From JAYWGN01 sp043778255 (GTDB lineage: Bacteria > Bacteroidota > Bacteroidia > Chitinophagales > Chitinophagaceae), in assembly GCA_043778255.1 (NCBI GenBank), contig JAYWGN010000016.1, positions 1-42,975 on the forward strand: a stretch of 42,975 nt of DNA, read 5' to 3'. Position 1 is the stretch's first letter, and each line of letters begins with the position of its first letter. This document shows, piece after piece, positions 17,192 through 24,888 of this stretch. The notes beneath the pieces were generated by a model. It was not told the DNA's origin. It worked only from the letters and a program-made list of their open reading frames with translations, and did no database searches. Position numbers and translations under genes: made by a program.

Positions 17192-17199
17192 TATATTTG
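17192..17199 (+). promoter_or_regulatory. -7 promoter element of folD
   Basis: TATATTTG matches TAnnTTTG exactly and ends 4 bases before the folD ATG at 17204. If used, transcription would begin at or next to the start codon, giving a leaderless or nearly leaderless message. Confidence 0.45.
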
Positions 17200-17203
17200 C
17201 ATT

Positions 17204-18076
17204 ATGCAAATACTAGACGGAAAGCTAACTGCACAACATATAAAAAATGAAGTAAAACATAAAGTGGACTTACTTAGGCAAAAAGGCAAAAAAGTACCCC
17301 ACTTAGCTGCAATATTGGTAGGCAATAATGGTGCAAGTGAAACTTATGTAGCTGCCAAAGTAAAAAGCTGCGAAGAAATTGGGTTTAAATCAACACTTAT
17401 ACAATACGATACCACCGTTACAGAACAAGAATTATTACAAAAAATAACTTTTTTAAATTACGATGATGATGTAGATGGCATATTAGTACAACTACCACTA
17501 CCAGAGCATATAGCATCGGAAAAAATAATAAATGCTATAGCTGCACAAAAAGATGTTGATGGCTTTCACCCTATAAGTGTGGGGCGAATGGTGGGTGGGT
17601 TAAGTACTTTTGTACCTGCCACACCTTATGGCATTATGCTGTTGTTGCAGCATTACAATATACCCACCAAAGGCAAACATGCTGTAATAATAGGCCGTAG
17701 TGCAATAGTAGGTACACCTATGAGTATACTCCTCAGCCGAAATACTAACCCTGGCAATTGCACCGTTACTCTAGTGCATTCGCATACACCTAACATAGTT
17801 GACATTTGCTTACAAGCCGATATTATAGTAGCTGCATTAGGCAAACCTGAGTATGTAACGGCCAATATGGTAAAGCCCGGTGCAGTAGTAATTGATGTGG
17901 GTATTACAAGGGTGGTGGACAATACAAAAAAATCGGGCTACGCCCTAAAAGGCGATGTACATTATAGCCAAGTAGCACCAATTACTAGTTATATAACTCC
18001 AGTACCTGGCGGCGTTGGCCCAATGACTATAGCTGCACTTATGATGAACACTTACAAGGCTTGCACGGAGCAGTAA
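17204..18076 (+). CDS. folD: Bifunctional methylene-THF dehydrogenase/methenyl-THF cyclohydrolase
   Basis: 290 residues, standard length. FolD oxidises 5,10-methylene-THF with NAD(P)+ and hydrolyses the product to 10-formyl-THF, supplying one-carbon units for purines and formyl-Met. Catalytic Tyr48 and Lys52 are in ETYVAAKVKSC; QLPLP, KDVDGFHP, GRSAIVGTPMSILLSR (nucleotide-binding) and PVPGGVGPMTIAALM are all present. The next gene starts 18 bases downstream and may share the transcript. gcvT elsewhere in the window feeds the same folate pool. Confidence 0.96.
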   Translation: MQILDGKLTAQHIKNEVKHKVDLLRQKGKKVPHLAAILVGNNGASETYVAAKVKSCEEIGFKSTLIQYDTTVTEQELLQKITFLNYDDDVDGILVQLPLPEHIASEKIINAIAAQKDVDGFHPISVGRMVGGLSTFVPATPYGIMLLLQHYNIPTKGKHAVIIGRSAIVGTPMSILLSRNTNPGNCTVTLVHSHTPNIVDICLQADIIVAALGKPEYVTANMVKPGAVVIDVGITRVVDNTKKSGYALKGDVHYSQVAPITSYITPVPGGVGPMTIAALMMNTYKACTEQ

Positions 18077-18094
18077 TTTGAAAATAAAAAGATT

Positions 18095-18601
18095 ATGATA
18101 CTACTACTTGAACCACTAATTTTTATTCTGCCTAGTATTGAGGTTTACTTCATTCTATTTATTATAGGTATACTCCCCTACTTTTTTTGGCGGTGGCTTT
18201 ACAAAAAATATATAAAGGATAAACAAAAACAAAAAGTTGCCATTTGGGTTTCTACAATTATTATAACACCTATTATATATATTGGGCTAATTTATATTTA
18301 TATTATTTATATTACAAGTGAGCCAAGTAGAGATTTTGACAAAACAAAATGGATGGCAGATAAGCAAGGAAGATTTAAAATGGGTGACCATATTGTAAAA
18401 AGTAAAATTCTTATTAATAAAGACACCAATGAAGTGAAACAGATGTTAGGGTCGCCCACTATACAAGACAGCCTGAACCTACATTGGACTTACAATATGG
18501 GAGTTGGTGGTGGTGGGCTAGGGTTTTTATTTCATGATTTATCTATACAGTTTAACAATAATAAAGTAACAACTGTACTACACAATAGGGTAGATGATTA
18601 A
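18095..18601 (+). CDS. Membrane protein with BamE/SmpA-like C-terminal domain
   Basis: 168 residues. Two or three hydrophobic helices fill residues 1-75 (IFILPSIEVYFILFIIG; VSTIIITPIIYIG), followed by a soluble tail. The tail has INKDTNEVKQMLGSPTIQD and then LHWTYNM, the pattern of the SmpA/OmlA (BamE) fold: a helix ending in LGxP and a strand with WxY. In classical BamE this domain is a lipoprotein part of the outer-membrane assembly machine; here it is joined to membrane helices, so that role does not transfer directly. It lies 18 bases after folD. Confidence 0.72.
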   Translation: MILLLEPLIFILPSIEVYFILFIIGILPYFFWRWLYKKYIKDKQKQKVAIWVSTIIITPIIYIGLIYIYIIYITSEPSRDFDKTKWMADKQGRFKMGDHIVKSKILINKDTNEVKQMLGSPTIQDSLNLHWTYNMGVGGGGLGFLFHDLSIQFNNNKVTTVLHNRVDD

Positions 18602-18685
18602 TAGCTTAGCTAAAGTATATTTATAGCTATAAAAAATATGTTGCCAAATATTTTTGCTTTCAACACCAAGGTAGTTATTTAACAA

Positions 18686-19576
18686 TTATACAAATTTTGC
18701 CAACCATTTTTGCACCCCAAATACAGTAAGCCAAAGGTGTTTACTTGTTTCATAATAAAGTATAGCACCTTCCACTTTTTGTGGGTTATAATATTTTGAT
18801 GTTAATTTAATCGGATTTTTCTTTTTGGTAATATAGTCCAATACAAATGGGTTAAAGGCTATTGCTTCTTCCATTGCAGCAGTTGTGTCGGGGTGGTTTG
18901 GGCCTTCTATTAGGTACAAATAAAGGGCATAATTAAAATAAAACCCTACCGAATAATCATTTGGGTACTTATCAATTAAGACAATATATTCCTCATACAT
19001 TTTTTCTTTCAAATACATTAATTGCAAATCATCTCTTACACCTAGGTTATCACTTTCGTTCAAATAAATTATTCTTTCGGCTATTGTTATAGCTTCTTTT
19101 TTTTTCCCATTTTCTACTAAGCAATTGAATTTTGTTTCGAGCATTCGTATGTAAGGTCTTGTTGCATTTAGTCCCCAATAGTGTCCTTTATTTTCAGCTT
19201 CATAGGCATCATCAAATATGCTTTCGGCTAATTTTATTCCCTTAGCCAACCAACGTTGGGTATCGTTATCGTTAAGGGCAGTTATTATTAATGAATTGAG
19301 TACCACTATATTAATTGGGCATAAAAAGTAGGCTTTTTGTGCTTGGTGGTGCTGCTCCTCTAACTCTTGATAAGTTGTTATACCATCGTCCAGCATGATT
19401 TGCAATACTTTATAAGCTATATCTTCGGCCTTATACTGTGTAGTTATTTGGCTTTCTTTAAGTGGTGGCAATTTGCCCTCTTTATTTAATTTTTTATATA
19501 CTTTATCTAGTGCAATTTTGTTTACTGTGGCATATCGTTCAGCACTTGCAAATATCATTTCGGTACTTATAGGCAT
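18686..19576 (-). CDS. TPR-like protein resembling the ST7 family
   Basis: About 296 residues from the ATG complementary to 19574-19576; the 5-codon longer TTG start is less likely. No signal peptide, so cytoplasmic. The central and C-terminal helices (WGLNATRPYIRMLETKFNCL, KEAITIAERIIYLNESDNLGVR, YSVGFYFNYALYLYLIEG, FNPFVLDY) follow the pattern of bacterial ST7-like TPR proteins, where ETRPYMRA, LNPxDNxGVRY and a late YYSPG-like motif occur in the same order. Function is not established. It converges with the folD/BamE-like genes and is divergent from the HEPN gene. Confidence 0.75.
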   Translation of the reverse strand: MPISTEMIFASAERYATVNKIALDKVYKKLNKEGKLPPLKESQITTQYKAEDIAYKVLQIMLDDGITTYQELEEQHHQAQKAYFLCPINIVVLNSLIITALNDNDTQRWLAKGIKLAESIFDDAYEAENKGHYWGLNATRPYIRMLETKFNCLVENGKKKEAITIAERIIYLNESDNLGVRDDLQLMYLKEKMYEEYIVLIDKYPNDYSVGFYFNYALYLYLIEGPNHPDTTAAMEEAIAFNPFVLDYITKKKNPIKLTSKYYNPQKVEGAILYYETSKHLWLTVFGVQKWLAKFV

Positions 19577-19647
19577 TGTATTTATTTGCAATAAAAATAA
19601 AAAACATTTTTACAATTCTGGTATGTTTTTTTCCACCCACCCATTTT

Positions 19648-19663
19648 GGTAGGCGGGCCTACC
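19648..19663. repeat. 16-base palindrome upstream of the HEPN gene
   Basis: GGTAGGCGGGCCTACC is an inverted repeat with 7-base arms in an otherwise AT-rich gap, between the ST7-like gene and HEPN. Its GTAGGC core resembles the palindromes at 20303-20357. It could be a small dispersed element or an operator. Confidence 0.55.
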
Positions 19664-19722
19664 CACAAAAGAAAGAGATGTAAAAGTTTAATGTACTAAC
19701 AATAATTACTTATTTTACAATA

Positions 19723-20115
19723 ATGTTAAGCAAAGAACAACATATACAATATTGGCAACAAAGTGCTATTGATGATTGGGAAACAACTCAAGTACTCTTT
19801 AATGGAAAACGATTTGCATTCTGTCTTTTTTCAATGCATTTATATATTGAAAAGTTGTTAAAAGCCCTATGGGTAAAGGAAAGCATTACAAATACACCAC
19901 CATTTACACATGATTTGGTAAAGTTAGCAGCAGAAGCTGATGTAATTTTATTGCCCGAACAAGTTGATTTTCTGTATATTATTAATAGTTGGAATATAAA
20001 AATACTATACCCCGTTTATAGCAAAAACTTACACCAACATGCTACAAATGAATATGTGCAATTGCAATTGGAAAAAATAACACAATTAGCTTTATGTTTA
20101 GACCAAAAGATATAA
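19723..20115 (+). CDS. HEPN-domain protein (toxin-like half of a HEPN/MNT pair)
   Basis: 130 residues, one HEPN domain: YWQQSAIDDWETTQVLF, GKRFAFCLFSMHLYIEKLLKALWVKE (the x-x-H/Y-x-x-EKxLKAL signature) and FTHDLVKLAAEA. In HEPN/MNT toxin-antitoxin modules the HEPN protein is an RNA-cleaving toxin and the MNT protein neutralises it by transferring AMP to it. I do not see a textbook R-x4-6-H motif, so RNase activity is uncertain. Its last 22 bases overlap the start of the MNT gene, the usual arrangement, but that MNT gene is broken while this one is intact. Confidence 0.85.
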   Translation: MLSKEQHIQYWQQSAIDDWETTQVLFNGKRFAFCLFSMHLYIEKLLKALWVKESITNTPPFTHDLVKLAAEADVILLPEQVDFLYIINSWNIKILYPVYSKNLHQHATNEYVQLQLEKITQLALCLDQKI

Positions 20116-20250
20116 ACAACGAAATACAAGGCTACCTAACAGCATTGAACCAATTAGGTATTGTAGTGCATAAAGCCATACTATTTGGTAGTATGGCTAA
20201 GGGTACACCTACCCAATACAGCGATATTGACTTGGCTGTATGGAGCAGTA

Positions 20251-20375
20251 ATACCGAAATGATAAACAATATAGTCCAATTTCGGCTTCGCCTTATTGTA
20301 CTACCTGCCTGCCGATAGGCAAGTTTGTTTATTCAACCTGCCTGCCGGTAGGCAGGTCGGCATTTGATGTTAATT
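20251..20375 (+). repeat. Dispersed repeat inserted in the MNT gene, carrying palindromes
   Basis: Matches the reverse complement of 11013-11095 over most of its length, from ATACCG to CGGCATTTGATG. It is longer because two 22-base palindromes interrupt it (20303-20324 and 20336-20357). The comparison suggests the element arrived first and the palindromes were added into it later, or were lost from the other copy. Confidence 0.8.
20303..20357. repeat. Two copies of a 22-base CCTGCC palindrome
   Basis: The second copy (20336-20357) runs ACCTGCCTGCC then GGTAGGCAGGT, pairing throughout with G-T wobbles. The first copy (20303-20324) differs by a few bases. They are separated by TTTGTTTATTC, which is continuous in the simpler repeat copy at 11013-11095. 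Similar GC-rich palindromes are common as dispersed elements in Bacteroidota. Confidence 0.8.
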
Positions 20376-20635
20376 AATTAAAATACTTTTAGACTAAATA
20401 CATTTTCAAAATGTTATTACTTTACTGATAATTATTTTATAAACATTGAGAAAACAACTTGCCTCAAACGGCAATTTATAAACTTGGAGTTGCATCCATT
20501 TACCCTTAATGATAGTGCCGCCAACAATCCATTTATTGTAGAAATTGAAAATACGGGTAAAGTTATATTGAGCTAAATTATTTTACTACATTTACAGTAT
20601 AACCTTAGCTAACTATAGGTTTATACCTACCACTA

Positions 20636-21778
20636 ATGCAACGAATTATAGCACATTTTGATTTAGATGCATTTTTTGTAAATGTAGAACTGCTAAAGCA
20701 ACCACACTTACGTGGCAAACCACTTATAGTAGGTGGTAGCAGCAACCGTGGTGTAGTAAGTGCTGCAAGCTACGAAGCTAGAGCCTTTGGGGTACATAGT
20801 GCTACTCCTATTGCTAAGGCTAAGTTGCTATGCCCACAGGCTATTATTATTAGTGGCCACTATGCCGATTATGGTAAGTATAGCCGCTACGTTACCGATA
20901 TTATAGCTGCCCATGCTCCACTATTTGAAAAAGCAAGTGTTGACGAATTTTACCTCGACCTTACCGGCATGGACAAATACCATGATGTACTACAATGGAC
21001 CAAAAACTTACGGCAAACCATAATGGATCAAACAATGCTACCCATTAGTTTTGGATTGGCAAGCAATAAAATGGTAGCCAAAATAGCTACCGATGAGGCA
21101 AAGCCTAATGGATTTTTGTACGTACAATTTGGGAAAGAAAAAGAATTTTTGAGCACCCTTGGTGTAAATAAAATACCTGGTGTAGGCGAAAGTACTTACC
21201 AAACTTTGCTACAAATGGGTATTAAAAAAATAGGCGATATTACAAACTTTACTTTATTGCAAATGGAAGAACAATTAGGCAAACACGGTACAAGCCTTTG
21301 GCACAAAGCATTAGGTATACACACAAGAGCAGTTACACCCTACCACGAAGCTAAAAGCATAAGCAGCGAAACCACATTTAATGAAGATACAAACGACCTC
21401 ATTTTTTTGCAAAAAAAAATAATACAATTGGCCGAAAAAATAGGACACGAATTAAGAGAAGATGGCAAGATGGCTACTTGCATTGCCGTAAAAATTAGGT
21501 ACAAAGGTTGGGATACTAGCAGCAAACAAATAACTATACCTCCTACTAATTACGACCACGACTTTATACAATTTGCTAAAGAATTATTTGCCCAACATTA
21601 CAAAAAGGGGCAGCTAGTAAGGCTTGTAGGTGTTAAGCTCAGCAGTTTTATAGTACCCTATCAGCAAACTGATTTGTTTGCTAACAAAACCAAATACAAC
21701 GATTTGTACAAAGCCATTGATACTATAAAAGATACCTTTGGCAAAAAATTGTTGAATAGAGCAAGTGCTAAAAAATAA
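20636..21778 (+). CDS. dinB: DNA polymerase IV (Y-family translesion polymerase)
   Basis: 380 residues, full length. Catalytic carboxylates: D9 in HFDLDAFF and D103-E104 in KASVDEFYLDL. Also present are the nucleotide-binding GVVSAASYEARAFGVHSATP, the palm PISFGLASNKMVAKIATDEAKP, the helix-hairpin-helix thumb IPGVGESTYQTLLQMGI, and a little-finger domain. DinB copies past damaged bases with low fidelity. No LexA-type operator is evident upstream. A short inverted repeat follows its stop codon. Confidence 0.95.
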   Translation: MQRIIAHFDLDAFFVNVELLKQPHLRGKPLIVGGSSNRGVVSAASYEARAFGVHSATPIAKAKLLCPQAIIISGHYADYGKYSRYVTDIIAAHAPLFEKASVDEFYLDLTGMDKYHDVLQWTKNLRQTIMDQTMLPISFGLASNKMVAKIATDEAKPNGFLYVQFGKEKEFLSTLGVNKIPGVGESTYQTLLQMGIKKIGDITNFTLLQMEEQLGKHGTSLWHKALGIHTRAVTPYHEAKSISSETTFNEDTNDLIFLQKKIIQLAEKIGHELREDGKMATCIAVKIRYKGWDTSSKQITIPPTNYDHDFIQFAKELFAQHYKKGQLVRLVGVKLSSFIVPYQQTDLFANKTKYNDLYKAIDTIKDTFGKKLLNRASAKK

Positions 21779-21780
21779 AT

Positions 21781-21801
21781 TTGATAAGCTAGGGTTATCA
21801 A
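21781..21801. repeat. Inverted repeat after dinB
   Basis: TTGATAA (21781-21787) and TTATCAA (21795-21801) flank a 7-base loop, 2 bases after the dinB stop. The arms share TTGATAA with the grpE-dnaJ repeats. No T-run follows, so it is not a standard terminator. Confidence 0.5.
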
Positions 21802-21911
21802 TATGGCGAAATGTAAGCTAAAGCTGTAAGCTTATGTTGTAAAGGCTAAGCTATACAACCAAGGCAAACCCAAATTAATATGGGCACTGTACTAAAAAAA
21901 AACAGATTACA

Positions 21912-22829
21912 ATGAAACATTATTTTGCATTGCAATATAAAATAACCATAAGAAGGCTAAGCGATGTAGGCCTACAACCCTTATTGGGTTGTTTACTTAT
22001 TGCTGTTGCATTTATATTATTAACGTTTTATTTATACAGCCAAACTACTTATGCACCATACCTATATGTGCTGTTGGCAGCTTTAGTTATAAGCAAACTA
22101 TCTGCACCCAAACGTAACGAATTTTTAAAAATAATATTTGGCGACAGTAAGTTAATAAAAGTAAGATTGCTTGAAAACTTATTGGTAGCACTTCCTTTCT
22201 GTTTTTTTTTATTATACCATCACAATTATATAGCTTGCTCAGTATTACATGCACTTACTATTAGCTTTGTTTTTATTACTATTAATAATACACTACACAT
22301 TACTGTACGTACTCCGTTTTACAAATCACCGTTTGAGTTTACTATTGGGTTTAGAAATACCTTTTACTTAATTATTGCGGTGTATATAATTACTTATTTT
22401 GCCGTTGTATCACATAATTTTAACCTTGGTATATTTTGTTTATTATTTTCTTTTGCTGTTCAATTAGGCTATTACCTTAAGCCCGAAAACGAATATTATG
22501 TATGGATGCATAGCTTAACTTCACAACAATTTATACTAAATAAATTTAAAATAGCTTTTGTATATTCGGCATATATAGTAAGTCCAATTATAGTGTGTCT
22601 CAGTATTTTTTTTACACAGCATTTAGCTTTACTATTACTTTTTTATGTAGTAGGGTTGGGCTATTTGGTATTTATAATAGTGTTAAAATATGCAGTGTAC
22701 CCTAACGAAATTAATGTAGTACAGGGTTTGCTATTTGCTATAAGCATTTCTTTTCCGCCGTTACTTATATTTTTTATCCCTTACTTTTTTCTACAATCAA
22801 AAAAAAACACAGCCAAATTATTAAAATGA
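21912..22829 (+). CDS. ABC transporter membrane subunit, unknown substrate
   Basis: 305 residues, almost entirely hydrophobic, with about seven or eight membrane helices and no extracytoplasmic domain. The following ATPase gene overlaps its stop by 4 bases (ATGA), which ties the two into one transporter. The sequence does not resemble the common FtsX/MacB or ABC-2 permeases closely enough for me to name a family, and the substrate is unknown. The first cytoplasmic residues are basic (KITIRRL), consistent with an N-in topology. Confidence 0.78.
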   Translation: MKHYFALQYKITIRRLSDVGLQPLLGCLLIAVAFILLTFYLYSQTTYAPYLYVLLAALVISKLSAPKRNEFLKIIFGDSKLIKVRLLENLLVALPFCFFLLYHHNYIACSVLHALTISFVFITINNTLHITVRTPFYKSPFEFTIGFRNTFYLIIAVYIITYFAVVSHNFNLGIFCLLFSFAVQLGYYLKPENEYYVWMHSLTSQQFILNKFKIAFVYSAYIVSPIIVCLSIFFTQHLALLLLFYVVGLGYLVFIIVLKYAVYPNEINVVQGLLFAISISFPPLLIFFIPYFFLQSKKNTAKLLK

Positions 22830-23506
22830 TAAGTATTAAAAATTTGTATAAAAGTTATGGTAGTAAACAAGTGTTACACAATATAAATGTAACATTTGAA
22901 AGTGGTAAAGTGTATGGTATAGTAGGCGAAAACGGTGCTGGTAAAACTACCTTATTTAGGTGTATAGCTGGCCTCGAAAACTATGAAGGAACAATTACTG
23001 CATCAGCAATGCCACTTAAAAACCTGTTAGGATTGTTGCTTACAGAAACATATATATTTGATAAAATAACCGGAGCCGAATATATACAACTGCTATGCAA
23101 TGCACGAAGTATAGCAATAACCAATATTGACATTAAAAATATATTTGATTTGCCGCTACAACAATATGCAGCTACCTACTCCACAGGTATGAAAAAGAAA
23201 TTGGTACTCACTGCAATACTATTGCAACCCAACCAATATTATATATTTGACGAACCGTTTAATGGAGTTGATATACAAAGCAATATTATAATTGCCGAAA
23301 TTATACTTAAACTCAAGGAGCTTCAAAAAGTAGTTATTATTTCATCTCATATATTTTCAACCCTGAGCCAAAGTTGTGATCAAATACATTTATTACAAAA
23401 TGGTAGCATTGCCAAAACGGTTCAAAAACAGGATTTTGCATTATTAGAAAATGAGATGAAACAAGTAGTAGTTGGCAATAAGATAGAACGGTTAGGGTTG
23501 CAATAA
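22826..23506 (+). CDS. ABC transporter ATP-binding protein
   Basis: 226 residues. Walker A GENGAGKTT (about 35-43), a degenerate signature YSTGMKKKL in place of LSGGQ, Walker B YYIFDEPFNG and an H-loop Ser-Ser-His (IISSH). The STGM signature is common in drug- and ABC-2-type exporters. The gene overlaps the membrane subunit by 4 bases and is expected to power it. A membrane-bound AraC-type regulator lies 92 bases downstream, but nothing proves that it controls this transporter. Confidence 0.92.
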   Translation: MISIKNLYKSYGSKQVLHNINVTFESGKVYGIVGENGAGKTTLFRCIAGLENYEGTITASAMPLKNLLGLLLTETYIFDKITGAEYIQLLCNARSIAITNIDIKNIFDLPLQQYAATYSTGMKKKLVLTAILLQPNQYYIFDEPFNGVDIQSNIIIAEIILKLKELQKVVIISSHIFSTLSQSCDQIHLLQNGSIAKTVQKQDFALLENEMKQVVVGNKIERLGLQ

Positions 23507-23598
23507 ACATTCAGCGTTAAACAAAAATAATATTACTACATGTTTGAACTTATAAAACCGTACATTGGTTAATAATTTAAAAAAGTACTCCTAAGGTT

Positions 23599-24807
23599 AT
23601 GCATTTTCATTTTAGTTTGTATAGTTCGTTATTGCTAATATTTTTTAGTCAAGGTATTATATTTTCTTTTTTACTTTTTAAAAAAAGCTTTAGCCAACCC
23701 AATAATTCCGATAGGTGGTTAGGTGCTTTTGTATTGCTATGTTCCATATACTTACTGCCTTGGATGCTTGGTTTTGCAGGTTGGTACAGCCAAGAGCCTT
23801 ATAGAAATATATTATTATATATGCCAACTCAGCAAGTATTGCTTATTGGTCCCATTATTTATTTTTATACGCAAAGTGTGTTAAACTCCAATTTTAAAAT
23901 TACACCTAAGCATTGGCTACACATACTTCCAGCTTTGGCTTATTTGGGTTATAGGCTTACTATTTTTGTAGTTGATAAGTTAATATTGCAGCAGCCCTAT
24001 TTTTACTCCAACGGTAGAGATAAAAACTTAGACAACTGGTATCAAATACTAGGTTTTGGTTCAATGGTTTTTTACTTTTGGCTCAGTTTAAAGTACTATG
24101 CAACTTATAAAAAAATTATATTTCAAACACTGAGCTTTGCCGATAAAGTATTATTTGGTTGGATACGCAGATACTTAGCTGCCTTTATATTAATGCAAAT
24201 ATTATGGTTGTTATTTTTTCTTTTTTATCCTAATTGGGGCAATTTTAAGGAAAAATGGTGGTACTATTTATCGTTTTCTACTCTTATGTATTATATTGGC
24301 ATTACAGGTTATGCTAATAATTTAAAATCAATAGTACCATTTAAAACATTTGATAACAAATCCGATGCCGTTATTGTATTAAACAATAGTGAAAAAGAAG
24401 AAGAAATTGGTTTGATAAATGTAGGTATTGATACAGCAAATCCATTGCTAGAAAATTGGAAAATAAAAATTACTCAACTATTAGAGCATGAACAGCTATA
24501 CCTCAACCCCGAACTTACCCTATTAGATGTAGCACAAAAATTAAATAGCAACCAAACCAATATTTCTAAAATGATAAACCAAGGGTTTAAAGTTAATTTT
24601 AACGATTATATAAACAATTATAGAGTACAAGCAGCAATTAACTTAATTAAAACTGGAGAAATGAAACGGCAAACATTATTAGGTATTGCTATGGATTGTG
24701 GGTTTAATTCCAAAACAACCTTTAACCGATGTTTTAAAAAATATACTGGTGTAGCACCTAAAGAGTTTGTTGCTAATACAATGGTGGATAATAAATTTAA
24801 TGTTTAA
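23599..24807 (+). CDS. Membrane-anchored AraC-family transcription regulator
   Basis: 402 residues. Residues 1-240 hold about seven membrane helices (for example LLLIFFSQGIIFSFLLF and VLFGWIRRYLAAFILMQILWLLFFLF), and residues 290-395 an AraC/XylS HTH: LTLLDVAQKLNSNQTNISKMI, then IAMDCGFNSKTTFNRCFKKYTGVAPKEF. This 7TM-HTH layout is common in Bacteroidota and suggests direct sensing at the membrane. It lies 81 bases before the serine hydrolase gene, so that gene is a possible target. Confidence 0.9.
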   Translation: MHFHFSLYSSLLLIFFSQGIIFSFLLFKKSFSQPNNSDRWLGAFVLLCSIYLLPWMLGFAGWYSQEPYRNILLYMPTQQVLLIGPIIYFYTQSVLNSNFKITPKHWLHILPALAYLGYRLTIFVVDKLILQQPYFYSNGRDKNLDNWYQILGFGSMVFYFWLSLKYYATYKKIIFQTLSFADKVLFGWIRRYLAAFILMQILWLLFFLFYPNWGNFKEKWWYYLSFSTLMYYIGITGYANNLKSIVPFKTFDNKSDAVIVLNNSEKEEEIGLINVGIDTANPLLENWKIKITQLLEHEQLYLNPELTLLDVAQKLNSNQTNISKMINQGFKVNFNDYINNYRVQAAINLIKTGEMKRQTLLGIAMDCGFNSKTTFNRCFKKYTGVAPKEFVANTMVDNKFNV

Positions 24808-24888
24808 AATAAAAATTTTGTGCCAAATCAAGATATGGCACTCTTATTAAAATTATAATAATCAATTTTGTAAAAAAATTACACCACT

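Larger units (their letters stand above)
20094..20576 (+). pseudogene. MNT-type nucleotidyltransferase, disrupted by a repeat
   Basis: The 5' part encodes a good MNT domain start: HKAILFGSMAKGTPTQYSD then IDLAVWSS, with GS at residues 32-33 and the catalytic D44-x-D46. After about residue 52 the sequence turns into a dispersed repeat (20251-20375) and the frame stops at 20316-20318. Further on, in another frame from about 20390, the typical MNT tail is still readable: KRQFINLELHPFTLND then NNPFIVEIENTGKVILS, ending at TAA 20574-20576. The two halves therefore once formed one gene. The product can no longer contain the whole domain, so antitoxin function is probably lost. Confidence 0.8.
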
